The notes under the pieces were generated by a model. It was not told where the DNA came from. It did no database searches and was given only the letters and a program-made list of their open reading frames with translations. 64,000 bases of DNA from Chthonomonas sp. UBA2017 (lineage in GTDB: Bacteria > Armatimonadota > Fimbriimonadia > Fimbriimonadales > Fimbriimonadaceae), in contig DDCB01000017.1 of assembly GCA_002335425.1 (NCBI GenBank), positions 102,236-166,235 on the forward strand. Direction: 5' to 3'. Below are positions 40,311-47,983 of the stretch, piece by piece (the first letter of the stretch is position 1; every line of letters begins with the position of its first letter). Position numbers and translations under genes: made by a program.

Positions 40311-41441
40311 ATGGCCACTCTTGCCCATCTGAGTGATACGCATCTGGGTTTCCGAGCCTACGGCCGGGTGACTTCGGAGGGGATTAACCAGCGAGAGGCA
40401 GATGTCTTGGCGACATTTGAGGCGACCTTAGAGGCCATCTTAGCGAGGAATCCGGACGTGGTGCTGCACACCGGCGACGTGTTTCACCAAGTCCGGCCAA
40501 CCAATCACACCATTGTCCAGGCTCAACGGGCGCTCATTCAGTTCCAACTGAGGCGTCAGGGCAAGCCGTTCCTCATGGTGGGAGGCAATCACGAAACGCC
40601 CCGGACGGTCGATTCGGGCTCGATCTTGCGGCTCTTCGAGTCGATCCCGGGACTGCATGTCGCGGCGCTCGAGCCGATGCGAATCGAGTTGAAGGAGCTC
40701 GATCTCGAGGCCTTGTTGGTTCCGACCCGCGCCTTGGAGCGAGACGAAGAGATTCGGTGGGAGCCGGTCTTGGGGTGCTCGATCTCGATCTTGGGGCTGC
40801 ATGGGATGGTGAGTGAGGCCCTCCCGGACCATGCCCATCTGAGCATCTTCGAGACCCAGCCCGATCGATGGACGTACGTTGGGCTGGGAGACTATCACGT
40901 TCGCAAGAAGTTTGCCGCGAACTGTGCCTATCCGGGCTCGACCGATTACACGTCCAGCAATGTCTGGGAAGAGTCGACGACCCCCAAGGGCTGGATTTGG
41001 TTCGACACAGACTTCGGCGAGATCGAGTTCGTGCCCACCCAGCCCCGCCCCGTGCTGGACCTGCCCCGGATTCAAGCAGATGGATTGAGCGGCGAAGAGT
41101 TGACGGCGAAACTGCTTCAAAACGCCGAATGGGATGAATCTCTGCGGCCGATCGTGCGGCAAGTCGTCGAAAACGTTTCGCTCGGATGCCGGATGGGACT
41201 CACTCGGCGAGAGGTGCAAGCGCTCCAGAAAAGGGCGCTGCATTATCAGCTCGACCTGCGAAAGGCGGCGTCTGAGTCGATGGTGAGTTCCGGGGAGGCG
41301 TTTGGCAGCCTGGAGACGGAGTGGGCGCACCACATCCAGGCCCAGGCGTGGGAGTCGGACATCGAAGCTGAGACCCTGATTCAGTTGGGTCGCGATCTTC
41401 TCAGGAGGGCTGGCCATGAAATTGAAGAGACTGAGGCTTGA
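40311..41441 (+). CDS. sbcD: SbcD/Mre11-like DNA repair exonuclease
   Basis: This 376-residue calcineurin-like phosphoesterase processes DNA ends and hairpins together with SbcC. The five nuclease motifs are in order: H-L-S-D-T-H-L-G-F (residues 6-14), H-T-G-D-V-F-H (about 50), G-G-N-H-E-T-P (about 88), a His-containing strand S-I-L-G-L-H-G-M and G-L-G-D-Y-H-V-R near residue 185. The C-terminal part (about 280-376) is a helical capping and SbcC-binding region. The last 26 bp overlap sbcC, so translation is coupled. The gene's start is preceded by a consensus -10 box 9 bp away. Confidence 0.93.
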   Translation: MATLAHLSDTHLGFRAYGRVTSEGINQREADVLATFEATLEAILARNPDVVLHTGDVFHQVRPTNHTIVQAQRALIQFQLRRQGKPFLMVGGNHETPRTVDSGSILRLFESIPGLHVAALEPMRIELKELDLEALLVPTRALERDEEIRWEPVLGCSISILGLHGMVSEALPDHAHLSIFETQPDRWTYVGLGDYHVRKKFAANCAYPGSTDYTSSNVWEESTTPKGWIWFDTDFGEIEFVPTQPRPVLDLPRIQADGLSGEELTAKLLQNAEWDESLRPIVRQVVENVSLGCRMGLTRREVQALQKRALHYQLDLRKAASESMVSSGEAFGSLETEWAHHIQAQAWESDIEAETLIQLGRDLLRRAGHEIEETEA

Positions 41442-43764
41442 GAATTTTCGTCAGCATCGCGCGACAGAGATCTTTTTTGAAGAAGGCATGACCGCGATCC
41501 TCGGCACGAACGGCTCGGGGAAGACGACGCTCCTGGAGGCGATCGGATACGCGCTTTTTAACAAGCAGCGGGGGAATCAGGACTCCCTCATTCCCGATGG
41601 AGAGCCGGAGGCGAAGCCCGCGGTCGAGCTCGACTTCTCGCTCGGTGAGCGTCACTTTGAGCTGCGACGCGGCGCGAAAGTTTGGCTACGCGAGGTGGAA
41701 GGGGGCGAGACGCGGACGATTGCCGAAAACAGCAAGCCGGTCGAAGCGGCGGTGCGCCGCCTGGTCGGGATGACTTACAAGCACTTCATCAACAGCTTTT
41801 GCGCTCAGCAAAAGGGGCTGGCCTTTTTGGGGGGAGAAAGCGACGACAGTCGCCAAAAGGAGATCGCCCGGATGCTGCGGTTGGATCGACTAGATCAAGC
41901 GGCCAAAATCGCCAAGGACACCGCAAACGATCTCAGCCGGAAAGTCGAGGGGATGGAGAAAACCGCCAGCAGCGTTGAAGAGACGGCCCAAGAGATGAAG
42001 GACGCCGAGATGGCCCTTGACCAAGAGAAACAACTTCAAGCCGGAGCAACGAAGGAGCTTGAGGCGCTCAAGAAGAAGCAGGCCGATCTCGCACCCCAGC
42101 AAGCCCGAATCCAGGAGTATTTCAACCTGGTGGAGCAGCAGAAGGAGCTTCGCCTCCACGGGAAAGAAGCTCGAGCGAAGCGCGACGGCCTGGAGGAACA
42201 AGTCCAAGCCTTGACCGCAGACGAGAATCGAAGAATTGAGATTCAGGAGAAGTTTGATCAGTATCAGAAGCTCGCCAAGCAGCTGAGCGAGCAGAATGCG
42301 CTGCGCGCCCTCGACGCAGAAGAGCAGAAGAACAACGCCCGGCGAGACCTCCTTCAGGATCAAATCAAGACGAAGGAGAAAGAACGACCTGCTCCCCCGG
42401 CCCGGACCCTCGCGGAGTTGCAAGCCGAGGTTCACGACCGCTCCGACAAGCACCAGAAGGCGGTTGAGGCTCATGCGAAGGCGAAGCTCCAGCTTGAAAC
42501 CGAGCTCAGCATCGCACGGAGCCAACAACAGGCATTGAAGCAGCAGCTCGATCAGGACCAAGAGTGGATTGACAAGGGCCAGTGCCCGACCTGCGAGCAG
42601 CCGATCGGTCCGGACTTTGCCAAGAAATTCCAGTCAAAGCAAAACCAGGGCCAGGAACTCGCCCGCCAAATTGAAGGCCTGGAGCAGAAAAAGAAGGCCG
42701 CAGAAGCAGAGCCAGCGGAGATCCTGGAGCTGAAGAAGGACCTCGAGGAAGCAATCAAGGCCGAGCAGCAAGCCGCAAAACATCAGATGTGGTTCGAAGA
42801 GATTGAGGCATTGCGGGATCAGCTCAAGCAACTCCCTGCGCCGAGTTCTTCCCAGAGTCGTTACGACCCAGAACTCGTCGCCCGGATCCAAAGCGAGCTT
42901 CCATCGCTGGAGGCGATCCATACAGAGTACGTGCAGATCCAGGGCCGGACCGCCCGAGCCGACGAGTTGCGCAAGAACCTTATGCAGGCAGAAGGGAGTT
43001 TTCAGAAGCTCAAAGAGAAGGCCCAAGTCCTCCAAAAACAGCTCGACGAACTCGGCTGGGTCAGCAAGGACGAGGTCGAAGAGGCCCAGAGGAGGCTCAT
43101 CGAACTGGATGCTCGGATCGGCCAAGAGCAGGCCAAGCTCGACGTTCAGGCGCGGTCTTTGAAGAGTCTGTCAGATCGACTCGAAAAGGCCCGCCAAGCG
43201 CAGCTCAACGCCCAGAATCACGCCGCGGAAATCCGAGCTGAGCGCCGAATGGCCCGGCACTACACGCTCGTCGCGAAGGGTTTGGCGGCGTTGCGAAAGG
43301 AGCTCAACAATCGCTTGGTTCCCGACCTGCAGGCGCGAGCGTCGGACCACCTCAGTCGGCTCAGCGATGGTCGTTACTCTGAGCTTCGACTCGACGCCAA
43401 GTTTAGCCCGACTGTCTTAGACGACGACTTTGAGAAGGCCGTCCTTTCTGGCGGAGAGGAGGACATCGTGGCCTTGGCGCTTCGGCTGGCGCTGAGTGAG
43501 CTGATCCAAGAGCGGGTTGGCCAGCCGATGAGCCTCTTGATCTTGGATGAAGTCTTCGGGAGCCTCGATGAGTCTCGCCGGGTGGCGGTCTTGAATCTAC
43601 TCTCGGCGATGAAGGGCACGTTCTCCCAAATTCTGGTGATCAGCCACATCGACGAGATTCACCAGGTCGCGGATCAGTGCTTGTACGTCCAGCTCGACCT
43701 GGCGGAGCGGCGCTCGTCGGTGTCAGATCAGCCTCCCGGCTTTGTATCGGCCGGGCTCGGGTAA
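41416..43764 (+). CDS. sbcC: SbcC/Rad50-like SMC ATPase
   Basis: This 782-residue partner of SbcD forms the ATP-dependent nuclease complex. The Walker A motif G-T-N-G-S-G-K-T-T is at about residues 30-38. Two long coiled coils (about 180-380 and 410-640, rich in K, E and Q) flank a zinc hook D-K-G-Q-C-P-T-C-E-Q-P-I-G near residue 390. The ABC signature V-L-S-G-G-E-E-D-I-V-A-L-A-L-R-L-A-L-S-E and the Walker B L-L-I-L-D-E-V-F-G-S-L-D-E are near the C-terminus. At 782 residues it is shorter than E. coli SbcC (1048) and nearer to archaeal Rad50. The stop at 43762-43764 lies 9 bp before tRNA-Sec and overlaps its possible -10 box. Confidence 0.94.
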   Translation: MKLKRLRLENFRQHRATEIFFEEGMTAILGTNGSGKTTLLEAIGYALFNKQRGNQDSLIPDGEPEAKPAVELDFSLGERHFELRRGAKVWLREVEGGETRTIAENSKPVEAAVRRLVGMTYKHFINSFCAQQKGLAFLGGESDDSRQKEIARMLRLDRLDQAAKIAKDTANDLSRKVEGMEKTASSVEETAQEMKDAEMALDQEKQLQAGATKELEALKKKQADLAPQQARIQEYFNLVEQQKELRLHGKEARAKRDGLEEQVQALTADENRRIEIQEKFDQYQKLAKQLSEQNALRALDAEEQKNNARRDLLQDQIKTKEKERPAPPARTLAELQAEVHDRSDKHQKAVEAHAKAKLQLETELSIARSQQQALKQQLDQDQEWIDKGQCPTCEQPIGPDFAKKFQSKQNQGQELARQIEGLEQKKKAAEAEPAEILELKKDLEEAIKAEQQAAKHQMWFEEIEALRDQLKQLPAPSSSQSRYDPELVARIQSELPSLEAIHTEYVQIQGRTARADELRKNLMQAEGSFQKLKEKAQVLQKQLDELGWVSKDEVEEAQRRLIELDARIGQEQAKLDVQARSLKSLSDRLEKARQAQLNAQNHAAEIRAERRMARHYTLVAKGLAALRKELNNRLVPDLQARASDHLSRLSDGRYSELRLDAKFSPTVLDDDFEKAVLSGGEEDIVALALRLALSELIQERVGQPMSLLILDEVFGSLDESRRVAVLNLLSAMKGTFSQILVISHIDEIHQVADQCLYVQLDLAERRSSVSDQPPGFVSAGLG

Positions 43765-43773
43765 CCTTCAGAT

Positions 43774-43868
43774 GGGAGCGAATGGGTGCTGGTGTGCCTC
43801 GCGGTCTTCAAAACCGTTGTGACGCTCACAAGGTGTCGGGTGGGTTCGATTCCTACACGCTCCCGCCA
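43774..43868 (+). tRNA. selC: Selenocysteine tRNA (anticodon TCA)
   Basis: This is a 95-nt tRNA, far longer than ordinary tRNAs because of a long variable arm. Acceptor GGGAGCG pairs with CGCTCCC, G is the discriminator and CCA is encoded. The anticodon stem GCGGT/ACCGT encloses CTTCAAA with anticodon TCA at 43808-43810, and the T-arm is GTGGG-TTCGATT-CCTAC. The position after the seventh acceptor pair is A/A, so the eighth pair common in tRNA-Sec is not Watson-Crick. Suppressor tRNAs with UCA exist, but length, variable arm and the UGA-containing gene at 20058 fit selC. Its last 16 bases overlap the 3' end of the permease gene on the opposite strand. TAACCT (43762-43767), 7 bp upstream, is a possible -10 box. 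Confidence 0.92.
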
Positions 43869-44752
43869 AGAACGGGATCTGAGGCCCCACGAGCTGAGAT
43901 CGACCTTCGGCTTCGCTGCAGGAGCGAAATCAGAATCACGGCCAGAAGGTATTGGGCGCCCAGGACACTCGCGATCATCCCGGCGATGCTGGTGTTCCAT
44001 CGGACGGCGAGGAAGTACCCCGCGACGGCCGCGCTCGCGCCCCCGACGAGGGCGCCGATCATCATCGGGGCGAATCTTCGGGTCAAGAGTTGCGCGGTGG
44101 CCGCCGGGGCGATGAGGAGCGCAATGACCAGAATGGAGCCGACCGCCTCAAAGCAAGCGACCGTGGTCAGGGCGACCATCGCCATCAGTGCGAGGTAGAG
44201 GCGGTGCGGGTGACGGCGGAGCGCATGAGCGAGGCTCGGGTCGAACGCCATCAAAGCGAGCTCTTTGTGAAACAGAGTCAGAAATGCGGCGACGATGACG
44301 CCGGTGATGACCAGGATCGGCAAGGTCCGGGGGACGTCATAACCCGCCCATGCGATGGTGTCGAATCCGACGAATTCCACGAGCCCGTAGAGAACACAGC
44401 CCGGGTCGAGGTCGATCTGCCGAGCCGAGCGAGTGATGAGGATCACGCCGATCGCGAAGAATATGGTGAAGACGACGCCGAGGCTGGCGTCTTCGCGGAT
44501 GCGGGTGAGCCGGCTGATCTCGCGGCTGAGCCAGACCGTCAAGAGACCTGCCACCGCGGCCCCCAGCATCATCGCGAGGTTTGCTCGCGTGCCGAAAAGC
44601 AGAAACACCAAGACGAGGCCGGGCAACACCGAATGGCTGATCCCGTCGCCGGTCAAACTCTGACGGAGCAAAACGAGCCAGACCCCGAGCGCCGAGCAGA
44701 TGCCCGCCGCGAGCAACGCAATGACGAGGGACCACGTGGCGGCTGGACTCAT
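43853..44752 (-). CDS. Zn/Mn ABC transporter permease (second subunit)
   Basis: This 299-residue inner-membrane permease of the ABC-3 family has about eight to nine transmembrane segments. The coupling loop is visible in F-H-K-E-L-A-L-M-A-F-D-P-S-L-A-H-A-L, which is nearly the same as that of the neighbouring permease (F-K-E-L-R-M-V-S-F-D-P-Q-F-A). ATG 44752 overlaps the stop of the upstream permease by 4 bp (ATGA). The gene is the last of a four-gene operon. Its last codons and stop lie inside the tRNA-Sec gene on the opposite strand. Two different permeases in one operon suggest a heterodimeric channel. Confidence 0.9.
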   Translation of the reverse strand: MSPAATWSLVIALLAAGICSALGVWLVLLRQSLTGDGISHSVLPGLVLVFLLFGTRANLAMMLGAAVAGLLTVWLSREISRLTRIREDASLGVVFTIFFAIGVILITRSARQIDLDPGCVLYGLVEFVGFDTIAWAGYDVPRTLPILVITGVIVAAFLTLFHKELALMAFDPSLAHALRRHPHRLYLALMAMVALTTVACFEAVGSILVIALLIAPAATAQLLTRRFAPMMIGALVGGASAAVAGYFLAVRWNTSIAGMIASVLGAQYLLAVILISLLQRSRRSISARGASDPVLGGSV

Positions 44753-45801
44753 GATCGGTCCTCCGACGGGGCGGGCGGATTCGCCCAGACCCAAGTCCCG
44801 GCCCGTGCAAGCGCGACGCCCCGGGAGACCAGCAGCTCAAGAGTCTGCCGAGGCCGGCGGAAGCCCAATCGAGAAAGATCGGAGAGGGTGACGGTTTGCC
44901 GAGCCCTTAAGAGTTCTTCGGCAGCCTTTTCGGCCAGAGCCGCGCGGGCCCGAGATCGGCGCCGAAGGTCGGTGATCAGTCCTCGATGGGGTGCGAACAG
45001 CGCGGAGAGCACAAACAGACCTCCGGCCAGGAGGATCATGACGGGACCGGTCGGCCATCCGGGCTGGGCCGCGCTCCAAAGAGCCCCCAGCGACGTGGCG
45101 ACCATACCGATCGTTGCCGCCAGAGCCAAAAGGACCGGCAATCGACTCGTCCAGAATCTGGCGGCGACGGCAGGCAAGATCGTGAGCGCAGCGACCATCA
45201 CGATCCCGACCATCGGCAGTCCGACTACGACCGCAACCACTACGAGGCCCATCATGAGGAGGTCCAAAAAGACCACGGGATACCCCTGAGTGGCCGCAAA
45301 CTGCGGGTCGAACGAGACCATTCGGAGCTCTTTGAACGTCCCCATGACCAAAACCAACGAGAGGGCGCCGACGAGCGCGACTCCGAGAACATCGGCCAAG
45401 ACGATCCCGGCGGTTTTGCCAAAGATGAAGGTGTCGAGCCCTGCCTTCCCACCCCCCGGCACGGCGTTTTGAACATAGCGCGACAGGGCGATGCCGATGC
45501 CGAAAAAGACGCTCAAGACCAGGCCGAGGGCGGCGTCTTCGCGAGTCCGCGAGCGCTTCTTCAGGTAGGCGAGAATGGCGATGCCGATCAGTCCGGTCGA
45601 AGCGGCCCCGGTGAGCAAGATCGGGAGAGAGCGGTTGCCCGTGAGCCAAAAAGCGAGCACGATTCCCGGCAGGGCCGCATGGGCCAAGACATCTCCCAGA
45701 AGAGCTCGGCGGCGAAGCACCGCGAACGTCCCGACGACCGCACATTGAGCCCCCAACAGCGCGGCTCCGATGAGCACAATCGCCGTATTATAGGTCCACA
45801 C
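44749..45801 (-). CDS. Zn/Mn ABC transporter permease (first subunit) with C-terminal helical extension
   Basis: This 350-residue ABC-3 permease is a paralogue of its downstream neighbour. After the transmembrane core (about residues 1-280), which includes F-K-E-L-R-M-V-S-F-D-P-Q-F-A-A as coupling helix, there is a cytoplasmic tail of about 70 residues. The tail reads L-R-R-R-S-R-A-R-A-A-L-A-E-K-A-A-E-E-L-L-R-A, then L-S-D-L-S-R-L-G-F-R-R-P-R-Q-T-L-E-L-L-V-S-R-G and A-G-T-W-V-W-A-N. This resembles a winged-helix domain and similar tails occur in some manganese permeases of this family. A role as a local metal or transcription sensor is speculation. It is 4 bp after the ATPase gene. Confidence 0.9.
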   Translation of the reverse strand: MWTYNTAIVLIGAALLGAQCAVVGTFAVLRRRALLGDVLAHAALPGIVLAFWLTGNRSLPILLTGAASTGLIGIAILAYLKKRSRTREDAALGLVLSVFFGIGIALSRYVQNAVPGGGKAGLDTFIFGKTAGIVLADVLGVALVGALSLVLVMGTFKELRMVSFDPQFAATQGYPVVFLDLLMMGLVVVAVVVGLPMVGIVMVAALTILPAVAARFWTSRLPVLLALAATIGMVATSLGALWSAAQPGWPTGPVMILLAGGLFVLSALFAPHRGLITDLRRRSRARAALAEKAAEELLRARQTVTLSDLSRLGFRRPRQTLELLVSRGVALARAGTWVWANPPAPSEDRS

Positions 45802-45805
45802 GAGG

Positions 45806-46549
45806 TCAAGCTCCCCAAGCCGAACGAGATGTCGACTTGGACGAATAAGCCACTTCGAGCAGGGTCGGCGTCAAAACCTCGTCCGGCGGGCCGAACGCGA
45901 GCACGTGGCGATGAAGCAAGACCACTTCATCGAAAAACTTGGCGACGGTGCCGAGATCGTGATGGACGGCGACCAGGGTCCGACCTTGGGCCCGAAGGTC
46001 GAGCAGGACCTCAATCAGGGCCTCTTCGGTGGTGGCGTCGATGCCCGCGAACGGCTCGTCGAGCAGGTAGACCTCGGCATCTTGGACAAGGGCCCGGGCC
46101 AAAAACGTCCGTTGTTGCTGACCCCCGCTGAGCTGGCTGATCTGGCGAGAGGCATACTCCGACAAGCCGACTTGGTCGAGGGCGCGCTGAACTCGCGTAC
46201 GCTCGGCCGCACTCGGACGTCGAAACCAACCGACGCGTCCGTAGGTCCCCATTGCGACAACCTCGGCGACGGTCACCGGAAAGTCCCAGTCCACCGACTC
46301 GCGCTGAGGGACGTAGCCGAGCCTCAAGTCGGCTCCTCGAAGGGGCTCCCCCAGGAGCTCGATCGAGCCCAGGAGCTTCGGGGTCAGGCCTAAGATCGCC
46401 TTGAGGAGCGTGCTTTTGCCGGCGCCATTGGGCCCGACAATGCCGATGAGCTTGCCTCGACCCAGTTCGAGGTTGACATTTTCGAGGACTGGCCGGTCGT
46501 CATAGGCCACGCTGAGGTGTTCAATTCGAAGGGCCGGGGCAAGGGTCAT
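45806..46549 (-). CDS. Zn/Mn ABC transporter ATP-binding protein
   Basis: This 247-residue cytoplasmic ATPase drives the metal importer. Walker A G-P-N-G-A-G-K-S-T is at about residues 39-47. The Q-loop is in Y-V-P-Q-R-E-S, typical of metal-type (ZnuC/MntB) ATPases, followed by the signature L-S-G-G-Q-Q-Q-R and the Walker B Y-L-L-D-E-P-F-A-G-I-D. The H-loop His is in L-V-A-V-H-H-D-L-G-T. The start overlaps the substrate-binding protein gene by 4 bp. The metal cannot be decided from the ATPase. Confidence 0.94.
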   Translation of the reverse strand: MTLAPALRIEHLSVAYDDRPVLENVNLELGRGKLIGIVGPNGAGKSTLLKAILGLTPKLLGSIELLGEPLRGADLRLGYVPQRESVDWDFPVTVAEVVAMGTYGRVGWFRRPSAAERTRVQRALDQVGLSEYASRQISQLSGGQQQRTFLARALVQDAEVYLLDEPFAGIDATTEEALIEVLLDLRAQGRTLVAVHHDLGTVAKFFDEVVLLHRHVLAFGPPDEVLTPTLLEVAYSSKSTSRSAWGA

Positions 46550-47505
46550 TTCAGCGCCTGGATGATCGACGAGACGTTGTATCGGATCATCCCCTCGTAG
46601 GTGGCCTCGGGCGTTCCTTTGTCTCCCATCGAGTCGCTCAGCAAGGCGGGGCCTATGGTGACCCTCGCTCCGCGGGCTTGAGCCCCTTCGACAATCGCCC
46701 GGACATTCTTTTGCGACACACTCGTTTCGACGAAGATGGCGGGGATTTTTCGTCGCACCAGCACGTCGACAATGCGATTCACCTCTTGGAGTCCGGCCTC
46801 GGACTCAGTACTGATGCCTTGGACCCCCATGACTTCGATCCCGTAGGCTCGGCCGAAGTAGCGAAAGGCGTCATGAGCGGTGATGAGCAGTCGCCGGTCG
46901 GCGGGAAGGGTGGCCAACTCTTTTCGAACCCACTGGTCGAGTTCGGCCATGGACTTTCGGACTTGTTCCGATTGGGCATGAAATTCAGCTTGGTCGTCCG
47001 GGCTTGCTGATGAGAGGGCCTTTTCGACGGCGGAGATGCACTGACTCCAGAGAGTGACATCAAACCAGATGTGGGGGTCGGGATACGAATTTGCGCTCGG
47101 CTCGCTCAGGAGTTTGGCCGGATCGAGCCCGGCGGTGATGGCCACGGCTGGCTTTCGATTTCCCAGTTTTTCCAGGACATCGGCGAGTTTGCCTTCGAGG
47201 TGAAGCCCGTGATAGAGGACGAGATCGGCATCTTCCAGGAGCTGGATGTCGCCCGGGCTTGCTTTGTAGAGGTGGGGGTCCACCCCCGGGCCCATCAAGG
47301 CGATGACTTCGACTCGTTGTCCTCCGACTTCGCGAGCAAGGTCGGCGACCATCATCGTCGTAGCGACGACTCGCAGCTTCTCCTCGCTCGGCGGCGGTCC
47401 GGCGACACTCCCTGATTTGGACGACGCCGGACATCCGACCATCATCCCGCTCGCCAAGAGCAAGCCGGTCAGCCACGCCCAAACCGATGCACTTCGAATT
47501 TTCAT
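46546..47505 (-). CDS. Metal-binding lipoprotein of a Zn/Mn ABC transporter
   Basis: This is a 319-residue cluster A-I solute-binding protein. A lipobox is seen in L-L-L-A-S-G-M-M-V-G-C, so the mature protein is lipid-anchored at Cys about residue 25. Metal ligands appear in order: His in V-D-P-H-L-Y-K (about 77), His in Y-H-G-L-H-L-E-G, His in A-H-D-A-F-R-Y-F-G, and a final acidic residue near F-V-E-T-S-V-S. The lack of the long His-rich loop of ZnuA makes it closer to Mn/Fe binders such as PsaA/MntC, but Zn is possible. It is the first gene of the operon. Its promoter region holds an 18-bp inverted repeat. Confidence 0.9.
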   Translation of the reverse strand: MKIRSASVWAWLTGLLLASGMMVGCPASSKSGSVAGPPPSEEKLRVVATTMMVADLAREVGGQRVEVIALMGPGVDPHLYKASPGDIQLLEDADLVLYHGLHLEGKLADVLEKLGNRKPAVAITAGLDPAKLLSEPSANSYPDPHIWFDVTLWSQCISAVEKALSSASPDDQAEFHAQSEQVRKSMAELDQWVRKELATLPADRRLLITAHDAFRYFGRAYGIEVMGVQGISTESEAGLQEVNRIVDVLVRRKIPAIFVETSVSQKNVRAIVEGAQARGARVTIGPALLSDSMGDKGTPEATYEGMIRYNVSSIIQALK

Positions 47506-47517
47506 CCTAGGCTCATT

Positions 47518-47537
47518 ATTTTAGCACATGCTAAAAT
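47518..47537. promoter_or_regulatory. Inverted repeat, candidate metalloregulator operator
   Basis: ATTTTAGCA (47518-47526) is the exact reverse complement of TGCTAAAAT (47529-47537), with a two-base spacer. It lies 12 bp upstream of the metal-binding lipoprotein start. Length and symmetry fit a DtxR/MntR- or Fur/Zur-type dimeric repressor, none of which is encoded nearby. Confidence 0.65.
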
Positions 47538-47580
47538 TGGCCAAGACACGCCCTCTGCGGGTACCCTACGGAGACTCACT

Positions 47581-47976
47581 ATGAAGATTACGCTTTGCCG
47601 ATTTTGCGACACCTACTTGCAAACCAGCGACAACAAGAACTGCATGATCGGGCTTTTCGACTCGATCGGCTCGCAGTCGTTCCCGTTCAAGCAAGACACT
47701 TTTCACCTCTGTTTCGAGATGGAGTTTGAGGTTCAAGAGGCGAACAAAGAGGTTGAATTGGTCGTCCGGATGACGAGCGAGTCGAGCAAAGAGCTTTTCG
47801 CCGTGAACGCCAAGTTCACTGTGCCTGATGTGCAACGACATTCTCGCTCGCGAATTTTCCAGAACTTTAAGGTTCAGAATTTGGAATTCACCGAGCCCGG
47901 GGTTCACAAGGTCGAATTTCAGATCAATGGCAAGCTCGTCCACGAGGAGCTGATCTTCGTGGCGAAGTTCGACTAA
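47581..47976 (+). CDS. Hypothetical protein with N-terminal Cys residues
   Basis: This 131-residue soluble protein starts M-K-I-T-L-C-R-F-C-D-T-Y-L, followed by N-C-M-I-G-L-F-D-S-I. It continues with a beta-sandwich-like pattern of alternating hydrophobics, ending with G-V-H-K-V-E-F-Q-I-N-G-K-L-V-H-E-E-L. The last part (N-G-x-x-V-H-E-x-x-L) is like a domain of unknown function found in other bacteria (DUF6941-like), but I am not sure of that match. C-x-x-C near the N-terminus could bind metal. A GGAG lies about 7 bases before the ATG. Divergent from the metal transporter operon, it may share its control region. Confidence 0.6.
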   Translation: MKITLCRFCDTYLQTSDNKNCMIGLFDSIGSQSFPFKQDTFHLCFEMEFEVQEANKEVELVVRMTSESSKELFAVNAKFTVPDVQRHSRSRIFQNFKVQNLEFTEPGVHKVEFQINGKLVHEELIFVAKFD

Positions 47977-47983
47977 GGTCGGA

